Shown here piece after piece: positions 6,412-13,293 of a stretch of DNA of 20,611 bases (position 1 is its first letter; each line of letters starts with the position of its first letter). The translations under genes were made by a program, and so were the position numbers. Location: assembly GCA_026770585.1 (NCBI GenBank), contig MU647228.1, positions 108,676-129,286 of the forward strand, read 5' to 3'. Source of the stretch: Baffinella frigidus (Eukaryota > Cryptophyceae > Cryptomonadales > Baffinellaceae). Under the pieces are notes generated by a model. It searched no databases. It worked only from the letters and a program-made list of their open reading frames with translations, and was not told where the DNA came from.

Positions 6412-6509
6412 CTACACCCTGCACCCTACACCCTACACCCACCCTACACCCTACACCCTACACCCTACACCCTACACCCTACACCCTACACCCTACACCC
6501 TACACCCTG
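6412..6509 (+). repeat. CCCTACA heptamer array
   Basis: A near-perfect run of CCCTACA units on the plus strand, opposite in polarity to the TTTAGGG arrays on both sides. Its edge supplies a GTGTAG donor for the neighbouring minus-strand exon. Confidence 0.95.
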
Positions 6510-6569
6510 ACTGCGACTAACTCTAAAAGCCGCACCGGCATCGAGGAGCAAAACGCCGCCCAAGTGAGC
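6506..6569 (-). CDS. Possible WD40-type exon (AHLGGVLLLDAGAAFRVSRSQ)
   Basis: The minus strand reads AHLGGVLLLDAGAAFRVS then RSQ, from a GATGCAG acceptor to a GTGTAGGG donor formed by the first heptamer. It is an open, compositionally protein-like island between two arrays. No paralog is visible in the window. Confidence 0.4.
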
Positions 6570-6577
6570 CTGCATCA

Positions 6578-7470
6578 AGGTTTAGGGTTCAGGGTTTAGT
6601 GTTTAAGGTTTAGGGTTTAGGGTTTAGGGTTTAGGGTTCAGGGTTCAGGGTTCAGGGGTTAGGTTTAAGGGTTGGGTGATTGGGGATTAGGGTTTAGGGT
6701 TTAGGCTTCAGGGTTTAGTTTAGTTTTTTTGGTTTGGTGATTGGTGATTGGGGTTAAGGGTTCAGGTTTTACCCACGCTCCGTCGAGCCAGCGTCTGCCT
6801 GCCTGGATATGGGTTGATGGGTTTAGGGATCGGGATTTAGAGATTGGCGTTGAGGGGTTAGGGGTTTAGGATTAGGGATCAGGGGTTAGGGGTGTCAGGA
6901 GTTGAGGGTTGAGGGTTTAGGGTTTTAGGTTTAAGGTTCAGAGTTTAAGGTTTAGGGTTTAGGGTTTAGGGTTTGGGGTTTTAGGTTTTAAGGTTTAAGG
7001 TTAAGGGTTTAGGGTTTAGGGTTTTAGGTTTTAGGTTTAAGGTTTAAGGTTAAGGGTTTAGGGTTAAGGGTTTAGGGTTTTTAGGTTTAGGGTTTTAAGT
7101 TTAAGGTTTAGGGTTTAGGGTTTAGGGTTTGGGGCTCAGGGGTCGGTGGTACCGGGCCAGCGGTAACAGTTTTAGGTTTTAGTTTTTAGGTTCAAGGTCA
7201 AGGGTTTATGGTTTAGGGTTCAGTCAACCTGTGTGTCCTTCGGGGGTTAGGGTTTCGGAGTTAGGGGTTAGGGTTTAGGGTTTAGGGGTTGGGGTCTAAT
7301 AGGGTTTAGGGTTTAGGGTTTAGGGTTCAGGGTTTAGGGTTTAGGGTATAGGGGTTGGGGGTTAGGGTTTAGGGTTTGGGGTTTAGGGTTTTGGATTTAG
7401 GGTTCAGGGTTTAGGGTTTAGGGTTTAGGGTGTTGGATTTAGGGTTTAGGGTTCAAGGTTTAGGGTTTAG
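6578..7470 (+). repeat. Large TTTAGGG array with islands
   Basis: About 900 bp of TTTAGGG with TTTTAGG, TTTAAGG, TTCAGGG and GGGGTTA variants. Small non-repeat islands are 6775-6803 (minus strand has CCAG ... GAGC|GTGGGTAA, a possible 26 nt exon), 7145-7172 (below) and 7222-7245. Confidence 0.95.
7153..7172 (-). pseudogene. Truncated WD40 exon end (TVTAGP)
   Basis: The minus strand reads (K)TVTAGP then GTACC, matching the last codons and donor of the 7477-7521 exon (TIVTAGP|GTACCC). The 5' part is replaced by heptamer repeats. Confidence 0.5.
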
Positions 7471-7476
7471 GGGTAC

Positions 7477-7521
7477 CGGGCCCGCTGTAACGATCGTGCG
7501 GCTGTCGGGGAGGAAGGCAAT
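7477..7521 (-). CDS. WD40-type exon (IAFLPDSRTIVTAGP)
   Basis: Fifteen codons, phase 0 to 0: IAFLPDSRTIVTAGP, a clear WD40 b-c strand (hydrophobic, F-x-PDS turn, then IVTAG). Acceptor TGCTGCGCAG, donor GTACCCC. Heptamer arrays flank it on both sides as introns. A truncated duplicate of its end lies at 7153-7172. Confidence 0.6.
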
Positions 7522-7739
7522 CTGCGCAGCAGGGCATAGGGGTTAGGGTTTAGGGTTTAGGGTTTAGGGTTTCGGGTTTCGGGTTTGGGGATTAATTTTT
7601 AGAGTTCAGGGTTCAGGGGGTTGGGTTCAAGGTTCAGGGTTGAGGGTTCAGGGATTCGAGTCTGCAGTGGCATGGCTGCTGGATGAGATGCAGGCGTGGT
7701 CCACCCTAACCCCTCAACTCTGAACTCTGAACCCCAAAC

Positions 7740-7940
7740 CCGCGAGGATCCGGCATAAGGCTCGCGTGGAGACCACTTCGCAGCGGCCGAGTTCCTTTCC
7801 ACCTTGGATTCAAGGTGAAATTCCGGTTAGGTTCCAGGGCAATGGATAAGATTCTAGTACAAATCGTTTATATGGACTGTATTCATGCAACCCCCGGTGG
7901 CTGCTATGTGGAGACCAAAGTTCTGCACGTTGGGCGTCAC
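7740..7940 (-). CDS. Exon pair (NVQNF / VVSTRALCRILA) split by an element
   Basis: The minus strand reads TPNVQNF up to 7916 and, after an element, VVSTRALCRILA to a GTTTGG donor at 7739. GT at 7915 and AG at 7776 would remove 140 bp. The joined NFVVSTRALCRILAG resembles the end of a WD40 blade. The 5' part runs into a heptamer array of opposite polarity with no clear acceptor, so this copy may be truncated. Confidence 0.4.
7773..7911. mobile_element. Foldback element, CCACTTAGCAGCC ends (copy 2 of 3)
   Basis: It begins CCACTTCGCAGCGGCC and ends GGTGGCTGCTATGTGG. TGGAGACCA occurs at both edges, consistent with a target duplication overlapping the ends. The interior is the reverse complement of 1775-1912. 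Confidence 0.8.
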
Positions 7941-8031
7941 CCCACCCCCCCAACCCCTGAACCCTAAACCCTAAGCCCCAAACCCTACACCCTGCACCCT
8001 ACACCCTACACCCTACACCCTAAACCCTGCA
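7940..8031 (+). repeat. CCCTAAA / CCCTACA array, reversed polarity
   Basis: A short array on the plus strand, an exception to the TTTAGGG polarity that otherwise holds from 2 to 16 kb. Confidence 0.9.
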
Positions 8032-8129
8032 CGTAGTCATGTAGTCTCCACACATCTACATGCAGCTCTTCAGCCTCCATCCATCTACAGTATTGCATTC
8101 TCTCATGTTTCAAGCACCTTGCTGCCGAA

Positions 8130-8335
8130 CCACTCGAGGCTGAAAAAGGGAGCATTTTAAATGAGGGGTTATTAAATTTAGTACCAGTCACTTGCAGGTT
8201 TGGTCACGTATCTGGGGGAATTCCCCCAGATACGTGACCAAACGCCCCTACTTGTGTGAAATTTACCACACAGTTTTTTCTTCACTTGTAAAAGAATCCC
8301 TGTTTCAAAATAGTCACATTTCTAGCCTCGAGTGG
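8130..8335 (-). mobile_element. MITE family A, copy 2 (reverse orientation)
   Basis: Same CCACTCGAGGCT ends and internal blocks as 2770-2982 but inverted. The central palindrome is ATCTGGGGGAATTCCCCCAGAT. AA flanks both ends, a possible two-base duplication. Confidence 0.9.
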
Positions 8336-8420
8336 AAGTTTCGTACGTGGAGCGTGACCCCTATGTCACAACTACGCGAGATCAGGTCCAGGGTTGAGAG
8401 ATTTGATACTCTTTGATATC
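8336..8420 (-). CDS. WD40-type exon interrupted by MITE (GVTLHVRNF)
   Basis: The minus strand reads NLSTLDLISRSCDIGVTLHV then RNF, where MITE copy 2 begins. The last residues match APRVTLNVRTFAS of the 8763-8853 exon. The plus-strand frame is also open (WKFRTWSVTPMSQL), so strand rests on the paralogy. Confidence 0.4.
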
Positions 8421-8530
8421 TTAGCCTTAAGATAAGCAAGGATATGCTATCTTAGGCATCAAACCAAGACTTAATATAGCATAAATGGCTCCACCAACGC
8501 GACCTGAGGTCGCGTTGGAATTTTCTAAAC

Positions 8531-8594
8531 CCTGAACCCCCTCCCGCGTAGAAGTCGCAAGGCCCATTCGACGGCTGGATCACGCAACGCAAGG
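8531..8594 (-). CDS. Possible exon (LRCVIQPSNGPCDFYAGGGS)
   Basis: The minus strand reads LRCVIQPSNGPCDFYAGGGS after the acceptor CTCTCAAG, which has a TC-rich tract before it, and before a GTTTAG donor. The phase (1) does not match the end of the 8763-8853 exon (0), so the two may not be neighbours in one transcript. Confidence 0.35.
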
Positions 8595-8640
8595 CTTGAG
8601 AGCGTAATCGAGAAGAAAAGAAGAGGGACCCACGCCAGAC

Positions 8641-8757
8641 AGCTCCAGGAAAACCGACGCCTTATCCACGCCAGATCTGTCGTCGTTGACTTAAGTATGC
8701 AGGAGCTTTCCCCTGAAAGATGTCAAAAGTAGATGTTTCGAGCCCTCTGGCGTGGAC
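8641..8757 (-). mobile_element. Foldback element, GGGACC duplication
   Basis: The ends CACGCCAGACAGC... and ...CTCTGGCGTGGAC are inverted, flanked by the six-base repeat GGGACC at 8635-8640 and 8758-8763. On the minus strand the duplicated site contains the GT of the 8763-8853 exon donor (AAG|GTCCC). Inverted copy at 5990-6130. Confidence 0.8.
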
Positions 8758-8762
8758 GGGAC

Positions 8763-8853
8763 CTTGCTAGCGAAGGTGCGCACGTTGAGTGTGACCCTTG
8801 GCGCCCCCCACGAAAGCGACCACACCACCAGGTTTTGCGTCGTTGGGTCGGCT
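8763..8853 (-). CDS. WD40-type exon (QNLVVWSLSWGAPRVTLNVR)
   Basis: The minus strand reads ADPTTQNLVVWSLSWGAPRV then TLNVRTFASK, 91 nt. Acceptor TTGGCAG, donor AAG|GTCCCG. NLVVWSLSWG is a WD40 d-strand. The exon split around 9375-9562 encodes the same stretch (DPTTQ-TLVVWSLSWGP). Across LVVWSLSWG the two DNAs differ almost only at silent third positions, which is good evidence of coding in this frame. Confidence 0.7.
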
Positions 8854-8879
8854 CTGCCAACAGTTCGGGTGCAGGGGTT

Positions 8880-9080
8880 CAGGGTTTGCGGTTTGCGGTT
8901 TGCGGTTTTTGAGGGTTTAGGGTTTAGGGTTTAGGGTTTAGGGTTTAGGGTTTAGGGTTTAGGGTTTAGGGTTTAGAGTTTAGGATTTGGGGGATTGAGG
9001 GTTTGGAGAGTATAGGTTGTAGGGTGTAGAGGGGGGGGTTCAAGAGGTCGTAGGGTGTAGAGGGGGTGGTTCAGGAGGTT
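8880..9080 (+). repeat. TTTAGGG array with TGTAGGG and TTTGCGG variants
   Basis: TTTAGGG runs flanked by TTTGCGG units (8887-8908) and GTGTAGAGGGG units (9020-9065). Confidence 0.95.
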
Positions 9081-9094
9081 TAGGGTTTCGGACC

Positions 9095-9172
9095 TGGGTC
9101 GGGTAGGCTCATACTCCCTACCGTAGGGCTATAGGACCTGCCTAGGACCTCCTGGCGGTCAAATTTGACCGC
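9095..9172. repeat. Element fragment with ACCGTAGGG and inverted GGCGGTCAAATT
   Basis: CTACCGTAGGGCT ... TGCCTAGGACCTCC is shared with 11661-11800 and 12346-12400. It ends in a perfect 22-base palindrome centred in GGCGGTCAAATTTGACCGCC. Confidence 0.7.
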
Positions 9173-9319
9173 CTGACCACTTAAGAGATAGTATGGGCCG
9201 GGTTCCCGTCGATCCCAGCCTCCCAGCACCGCCCCATTGGGTTGGGTCGGGGAGCTCATCCGTAAATTGTTCCCATCCCCTCAAGAGTGAGGTGGGCGTG
9301 GCCTGCGATGTGAGTGCAA

Positions 9320-9584
9320 TACAAAGCACGAACGCACCAAAGGGCCCCAGGAGAGCGACCACACAACGAGGGTTCCACTCGAGAATGCTCGAGGATCTTT
9401 TTTACATGTAGGGTTCTAAACATTTGTACCAGGATAGGGCATTCCAACCTCGCGCCTGGTATAAGTTTTACTTCCGTGACCAAATTTACTTGAAATTTAC
9501 TACACAAATACTTACTTGTAAAGCATCTCACTTTTAAATAGGCCCCTCTAGCATTCTGGTGTGGTTTGCGTCGTCGGATCCCAA
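9320..9584 (-). CDS. WD40-type exon disrupted by an element (DPTTQ / TLVVWSLSWG)
   Basis: The minus strand reads WDPTTQT at 9584-9563 (acceptor AAACAG) and continues as TLVVWSLSWGPLVRS at 9374-9320. The intact paralog 8763-8853 shows that these halves were contiguous. The 188 bp between them is an inserted foldback. No canonical donor sits at the left break, so either a GA donor is used (GAC|GACGCA) or this copy is dead. The 3' limit is uncertain; GTGCGT at about 9340 is a possible donor. Confidence 0.5.
9375..9562. mobile_element. Foldback in WD40 exon, GGTT duplication
   Basis: The ends CCACTCGAGAATGCTCGAGG and CCTCTAGCATTCTGGTGTGG are imperfect inverted repeats, with GGTT at 9371-9374 and 9563-9566. 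Inside are GGTACAAAT / CCTGGTA and TTTACTACACAAAT motifs seen in other elements. Confidence 0.75.
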
Positions 9585-9655
9585 CTGTTTTGTAGGGGTT
9601 GGATGTTCAGGGTGTAGGGTTGAGAGGGTTTGTACCACTAAAACATTTATTAGAC

Positions 9656-9710
9656 CTTTTTGTACCAGATCCATTCATCACGGGGGACTGCCCTGAGCAG
9701 TACATTGCCC
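9656..9710 (-). CDS. WD40-type exon (GNVLLRAVPRDEWIWYKK)
   Basis: The minus strand reads GNVLLRAVPRDEWIWYKK from a GCGATTTCAG acceptor (with TTGCG before it) to an AAAAAG|GTCTAA donor, 55 nt, phase 2 to 0. The composition looks protein-like, but the WD40 assignment is weak. It follows the 9823-10012 exon on the minus strand at a ~110 bp intron distance. Confidence 0.45.
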
Positions 9711-9822
9711 CTGAAATCGCAAGATTGACTTAAGAATGCTGATAGGTCCGCTCCAGGGCGGCGTCGGACCATAAACCTAAGGCGTTCATAAAGGGCTCGA
9801 ACTAAGTGTCTGTCAAAATCAC

Positions 9823-10012
9823 CCGGCGTAGTCCTAGCTCTGTCCCAGTTCAATTTGGGCTCGTAGATAGAGTGCCACCCCCGAAATTTCACAGGAGAAT
9901 TTCATGGGGGGGTGTCAAAATTCACCTGTGAAATTTCGGGGGGGGCATTCTATCTACGAGCCCAAATTGAACTGGGACAGAGCTAGGAGTCGGACACGAC
10001 CGCGGCGAGTTT
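9823..10012 (-). CDS. WD40-type exon (KLAAVVS / DYAG) split by an introner
   Basis: The minus strand has AAACTCGCCGCGGTCGTGTCC (10012-9992), then a 158 bp foldback, then GACTACGCCGG and a GTGATT donor. The paralog at 10437-10517 has the same stretch uninterrupted (KLAAVISDYAG). Reading across gives KLAAVVSDYAG. The 5' half of the exon is cut off by MITE copy 3, whose GAG end could serve as acceptor. Confidence 0.55.
9834..9991 (-). mobile_element. Introner-like foldback with GA-AG boundaries
   Basis: Two 62-base arms (9834-9895, 9925-9986) match with two mismatches. GAC is duplicated at both edges (plus GTC at 9831-9833 and 9989-9991). Exact restoration of the paralogous exon needs a GA donor (TCC|GACTCC) and a CTAG acceptor. 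GA donors have been reported in dinoflagellates. The near-perfect arms imply a recent insertion. Confidence 0.75.
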
Positions 10013-10224
10013 CCACTCGAGGCTAGAAATATGACTATTTAAAAACAGGAGTGCCTTTACAAGTGAAGAGGGGGAAAGAGCGGTGTAGGAATTTTCACAG
10101 AAAAAGGGGCGTTTGGTCACGTATCTAGGGGATTTTCCCTAGACACGTGACCAAGCCTGCGCGTGACTGGTACTAAATTTAACAACCGCACATTTAAAAT
10201 ACTCCCTTTTCCAGCCTCGAGTGG
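10013..10224 (+). mobile_element. MITE family A, copy 3
   Basis: CCACTCGAGGCT ends and all family A blocks, in the same orientation as copy 1. TT at both edges. The central palindrome is decayed (TATCTAGGGGATTTTCCCTAGACA). Confidence 0.9.
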
Positions 10225-10235
10225 TTGATCGGTTC

Positions 10236-10433
10236 CGGGTTTCGGGATAGGATTTCGGGTTTTGGAATAGGGTTTCGGGTTTCGGGTTTCGGGTTTCAGG
10301 TTTCGGGTTTCGGGTTTCAGGTTTCGGGTTTCGGGTTTTAGGTTTCGGGTTTCGTGTTTCAGGTTTCGTGTTTCGTGTTTCGAGTTTCAGGTTTCGGGTT
10401 TCTGGTTTCGGGTTTCGGGTTTCGGGTTTCAGG
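10236..10433 (+). repeat. TTTCGGG heptamer array
   Basis: About 25 TTTCGGG units with TTTCAGG and TTTCGTG variants; TTTAGGG is almost absent. The edge supplies the GTGCCTGAAACCC donor side of the next exon. Confidence 0.95.
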
Positions 10434-10436
10434 CAC

Positions 10437-10517
10437 CCGGCGTAGTCGGAAATGACCGCGGCGAGCTTTGTCCCATCCGGCGAGAAGGCGATAGCGACGA
10501 AGTAGGGTGTGTCGCGG
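10437..10517 (-). CDS. WD40-type exon (YFVAIAFSPDGTKLAAVISDYAG)
   Basis: The minus strand reads RDTPYFVAIAFSPDGTKLAA then VISDYAG, 81 nt, phase 2 to 2. Acceptor GATCACAG, donor GG|GTGCCT. AIAFSPDGTKLAAV is a canonical WD40 a-b-c strand. Its second half is duplicated at 9823-10012, downstream on the same strand. Confidence 0.75.
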
Positions 10518-10629
10518 CTGTGATCGGGTGTTTGGTTTTCACCCAAAAGGCCCCTTTTTACTGCCTAAACCCTAAAAAACACCAAACCACAAACCGACCA
10601 CGAACCTGCGACGCGCACCTGGTGAATGG

Positions 10630-10773
10630 TTTTAATCTCAGAGAATGTATATCAATTACAGCCTTTCCTGCAACGAAAATTACTACACAATTGGATCATA
10701 CTAGTAGTAGTAAAGCATTTGTGTAGTAATTTTCGTTGGCAGGAAAAGAACCAATCAATACATTATCTGAGAT
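10630..10773. mobile_element. Foldback element, shared core, ATCTCAGA arms
   Basis: The outer arms AATCTCAGA(G/T)AATGTAT are inverted at the right (ATACATTATCTGAGAT). The core TTCCTGCAACGAAAATTACT ... AGTAATTTTCGTTGGCAGGAA equals that of 4008-4153. Confidence 0.8.
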
Positions 10774-11160
10774 AAGGTTTAGGGTGTGGGTTTTAGGGTT
10801 TAGGGCTTGGGGTTTAGGGTTTAGGGGTTCAGGGGGTTAGGGTGTAGGGAGTAAGGTTGAGGCTTTGGGGTTTAGGGGGTAGGGCTCAAGGTTTAGGGTT
10901 TAGGGGGCTAGGGTTTAGGGTTTAGGGAGCTTACGGTTTAGGGTTTAGGGGGCTAGGGTTTGGGGCTTAGGGTTTAGGGTTTGGGGTTTGGGGTTTAGGG
11001 TTTAGGGTTTAGGGTACAGGGTACAGGGTTTAGGGTTTAAGGTTTAGGGTTGAGGGGGCTAGGGTGTAGGGTTTATGGTTTATGGTTTAGGGTTTGGGGT
11101 TTAGGATTCAGGGTTTAGGGTTTAGGGGGCTAGAGTGTAGGGTGTTGGGTCTAGGGTGTG
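10774..11160 (+). repeat. TTTAGGG array with GGGGGCTA interruptions
   Basis: TTTAGGG, TTTGGGG and TACAGGG units, with GGGGGCTAGGG recurring five or six times at irregular spacing. Confidence 0.95.
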
Positions 11161-11189
11161 GGCGAGAGCCTGCACAGGCTCTTTCGAAG

Positions 11190-11258
11190 CGTGCAAAACC
11201 ACCCCTTCGCTGAGCGATCCAAAACCTTGAACATTTTGGAATGCGTAGGCAAAGGCGA
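11190..11258 (-). repeat. Copy of the 16.4 kb intron 3' part
   Basis: CCCTTCGCTGAGCGATC...ACCTTGAAC.TTTTGGAATGCG is shared with 16430-16480, which lies inside the GT-AG intron 16403-16556 between two WD40 exons. On the minus strand a GTGCAG acceptor follows but is succeeded by CCCTAAACCC-like repeats, so its exon is missing. Confidence 0.6.
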
Positions 11259-11301
11259 CCCCCTCTCAGCGCCCTAGGTAACATCGAAATGCGAAGCACC
11301 T

Positions 11302-11442
11302 CCACCAGCCCTTGGAGGTGGCTCAAATAGTGCTCTGGGGCATTTTCGATTTACCTTGGACCGGGGTCGAATCCGACCCCAATCCAAGGTAGAATCGAAG
11401 ACCTTCCAGGGCACCATTTGAGCCACTTGGGATGGCTGGTGG
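11302..11442. mobile_element. Foldback element, CCACCAGCCC ends
   Basis: CCACCAGCCCTTGGAGGTGG ... GGATGGCTGGTGG, with inner pairs GGCTCAAAT / ATTTGAGCC, GATTTACCTTGGA / TCCAAGGTAGAATC and GGGGTCG / CGACCCC. The ends resemble family B (1496-1660), the interior does not. 11443-11660 holds no feature I can support apart from a weak TTTACAAAGGAATCGGAG match to the 14.6 and 20.3 kb family. Confidence 0.75.
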
Positions 11443-11660
11443 CTACCTGTCAAACATTTTCACAGTAAGAGAATCTGAAATTAGATTCGTAAAAAAACTC
11501 CGTCTAATACACACTTGAATACTCGGCGGCTTTTACAAAGGAATCGGAGTGTTAACGCCCCCGAGTTTTACAATTTGTAGCAAAACGCGTTGCTTTCAGA
11601 AACCAATTTCAGATCCTGTTGCTATGCATTCGACGCACCCCTCGACGTTAATAGGGTAAT

Positions 11661-11800
11661 GGACTAAAAATGGGGTAGTTAGGCCTACGGCATTGCCTAG
11701 GACCTCCTGCTGTAGGCCAAAGTCCAGGACTTTTTGGTCATAGGAGCCCTACGGCCTACGGTAGGCAATTCCGTAGGCCTAACTACCCCATTTTTGGTCC
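11661..11800. mobile_element. Foldback element, TACCCCATTTTT ends
   Basis: GGACTAAAAATGGGGTAGTTAGGCCTACGG is mirrored at 11771-11800. The inner AAAGTCC / GGACTTT is also inverted. Half of the same element lies at 12346-12400 (CCTGAAAATGGGGTAGTTAG), and a tandem derivative at 13294-13396. Confidence 0.85.
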
Positions 11801-11965
11801 GTTAGCCTATGAACGTTTGGGGGGAGAGGCGTGCTGGATCTCATGTAAAGCAAGAAATCCTCTATCTTTTCGGGTACGCGAATCGAGACGGGAACAACGG
11901 AGCAGACTAAAAGTCTAGCTCGTTCCTCCCCTCGCTTTCGGAGCAAACTTTCGAAGAGAGGAGTC

Positions 11966-12005
11966 GCACATGTCGACGTTTGAAGGGGGGGGGCGGCCCG
12001 AGCTC
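11966..12005 (-). pseudogene. Decayed copy of the 12.4 kb WD40 exon end
   Basis: Minus GAGCTCGGGCCG(C)9... GTCGACATGTGCGAC parallels CAGCTCACGCCG(C)8... GTCGACAGGTGCGTC at 12404-12445. The C tract is one base longer, changing frame, and the donor reads AT|GTGCG. Its other side is replaced by the 12007-12116 element. Confidence 0.45.
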
Positions 12006-12006
12006 C

Positions 12007-12116
12007 TGGTACAAATCACAAAACGCACCTCCTTTCAAAGGCGAAAATGCGCCAGTTTCATAGTAAAAGGACCGTCCTTTTAAAATCTGCCGCAGAAAAA
12101 AGGCCGCTTTACAAAA
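12007..12116. mobile_element. Foldback-like element, CCTGGTACAAAT / TTTACAAAA ends
   Basis: CTCCTGGTACAAATCACAAAA ... CCGCTTTACAAAACTATTCC with inner GAAAATGCGCCAG and GGACCGTCCTTTTAAAA blocks. It shares its pattern (TGGTACAAAT, TTTAAAAAGG, GCTTTACAAAA) with 20305-20430 and 14600-14735. Confidence 0.5.
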
Positions 12117-12149
12117 CTATTCCTAGGGACCCCCACTATGGATTTCATC

Positions 12150-12281
12150 TCGGACCATACCAGAATCTGTCCTGATGAAAAGGCGTAAGACAGCATCATT
12201 TGATGCCTGAAATAGCATATACACCCGTACCTTCCGCGTGGGGAGCCTAAGATAGCGGGACAGATTCTGTCTTGGTCCGAA
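12150..12281 (-). mobile_element. Foldback element (inverted copy of 6231-6354)
   Basis: The ends TCGGACCATACCAGAATCTG and CAGATTCTGTCTTGGTCCGA are inverted. Nearly identical interior to 6231-6354. Confidence 0.85.
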
Positions 12282-12407
12282 ATTAAATTTGCTCCCCCCG
12301 GCTCCTCTCCGCCCCGAAGGTGACAGATTTTCATAGGCTAACGGCCTGAAAATGGGGTAGTTAGGCATACGGCATTGCCTAGGACCTCCTACCGTAGGCC
12401 GACGCAC

Positions 12408-12472
12408 CTGTCGACGCTTGGTGGGGGGGGCGGCGTGAGCTGGTGCAACGCTTCCCCAGACTGCGCGTCCCA
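12408..12472 (-). CDS. WD40 blade tail exon (WDAQSGEALHQLTPPPPPSVD)
   Basis: The minus strand reads MWDAQSGEALHQLTPPPPP then SVDR, with a CGACAG|GTGCGT donor. WDAQSGEALHQL is the classical WD dipeptide d-strand and following turn. The 5' side enters CCCTAACCCTAA directly at WD with no AG, so the exon seems cut by the repeat, or the acceptor is GCGCAG within it. A frameshifted copy of its end is at 11966-12005. Confidence 0.6.
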
Positions 12473-12565
12473 CATTAGGGTTAGGGTTTAGGGCGTAGGG
12501 ATTAGGGCCGATCGCTTAGGAGTCAATTTCGAAACGTGGCCCAAATTCTGGAATTTCGAGACTTG
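12473..12565 (+). repeat. ~95-bp duplication shared with 16205-16305
   Basis: TTAGGGTTAGGGTTTAGGGCGTAGGG followed by TCAATTTCGAAACGTGG ... GGAATTTCGAGACTTGG is repeated at 16205-16305. There it forms the 5' part of the intron after the 16310-16402 exon. The exon itself is absent here. Confidence 0.8.
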
Positions 12566-12647
12566 GAGCGACCTAACACACGCCCGGTCAGCACTCAAAT
12601 CCGCTGTAGCAGAAAGGGACTAACAATTCACCTGGAAAGCTTGCAAT

Positions 12648-12739
12648 CCCGGAGGGAAAGAGTCCACCAAGGGCAAATGGCCAAACTCCAAGGCCCGGAG
12701 GGAAAGAGTTCACCAAGGGCAAATTGCCAAACTCCAAGG
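12648..12739 (+). repeat. 46-bp tandem repeat, two copies
   Basis: CCCGGAGGGAAAGAGT(C/T)CACC ... CAAACTCCAAGG occurs twice, head to tail, with two or three differences. Confidence 0.9.
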
Positions 12740-12834
12740 GTCCCGAAAACGCATTTTTCAGTCCTTGACATGCGCGATGGTGTTTCATGTGCTCCATAAA
12801 ACACTAGCGCGAAACGTTGCGTGTGGAATTCGGA

Positions 12835-12910
12835 CTTGGTGTTGTACGCGGGACGGCACCGTCTTTCTATTATTAGTAGTGCGCAGCGTGCAGTTTTGGA
12901 GAGGAAGCGT
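12835..12910 (+). CDS. Weak plus-strand WD40-like frame (DGTVF...SVQFWRGS)
   Basis: The plus strand reads TWCCTRDGTVFLLLVVRSVQ then FWRGS, followed by GTGATT. DGTVF and SVQFW have WD40 spacing, but the splice context is poor and it lies on the strand opposite to its neighbours. It could be chance. Confidence 0.2.
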
Positions 12911-12913
12911 GAT

Positions 12914-13050
12914 TTCTGGGGGGGACCTGGGCGGTTCCCTATTTGTTCGTAGGAGTTGGACGAGGGTTAATTAGGGCGCTAAGTGAATCTAATTAGGACC
13001 AGAACCCGGTTTGACAGGCCATTTTCTTTTCAATTAAACATGTTCCCGGA
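12914..13050. mobile_element. Relative of the 4291-4452 foldback
   Basis: CCTAT(T/G)TGTTC(G/A)TAGGAGTTGGA and CCGGTTTGACAGGCCATTTTC match 4333-4420, and the right end ACATGTTCCCGGA matches the family end. The left end is degraded. Confidence 0.7.
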
Positions 13051-13070
13051 CTACACTAGATCTGCGGGGA

Positions 13071-13177
13071 GGCAATCGCAAAAGTCAATTTCGACCAATT
13101 CCCCTGAATTCCCGTCAACTTTTGGCGGGAATCCTCAGATCTGAGGGTTCTGCCATTGAGTTGACTTCTGATTGGCC
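13071..13177. mobile_element. Foldback family C, copy 1 (GGCAATCGCAAAAGTC ends)
   Basis: GGCAATCGCAAAAGTCAATT is mirrored by TTGAGTTGACTTCTGATTGGCC. The core has GAATCCTCAGATCTGAGGGTTC. Copy 2 is 14393-14491, also followed by CACC..TCA(C/G)GTCTA. Confidence 0.65.
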
Positions 13178-13202
13178 ACCATCACGTCTAAAGTGGTGAG
13201 AC

Positions 13203-13261
13203 CTGGGCGTCGCACACGGTGATGCACTCGCAGTTGGGCCGCCCGACCGCGAGGAACTCCC
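13203..13261 (-). CDS. WD40-type exon (GEFLAVGRPNCECITVCDAQ)
   Basis: The minus strand reads (G)GEFLAVGRPNCECITVCDAQ, 59 nt, phase 1 to 0, with acceptor GAACCAG and donor CAG|GTCTCACC. GEFLAVG followed by CITVCDA fits the c and d strands of a WD40 blade. Decayed relatives lie at 13428-13470 and 14125-14175. Confidence 0.6.
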
Positions 13262-13293
13262 CTGGTTCGGGTGTTCATAGGGTCACGTCCTGA

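Noticed and set aside
6312-6599. 95-residue plus-strand protein (MMLSYAFSSGP...)
   Set aside because: Its start is inside a two-copy foldback (the same peptide shadow appears at 12150-12281) and the rest is CCCTACA repeat.
10236-10433. Protein of PETRNPK repeats
   Set aside because: The frame is produced by the heptamer (21 bases = 7 codons), in all three frames, and is not a gene.
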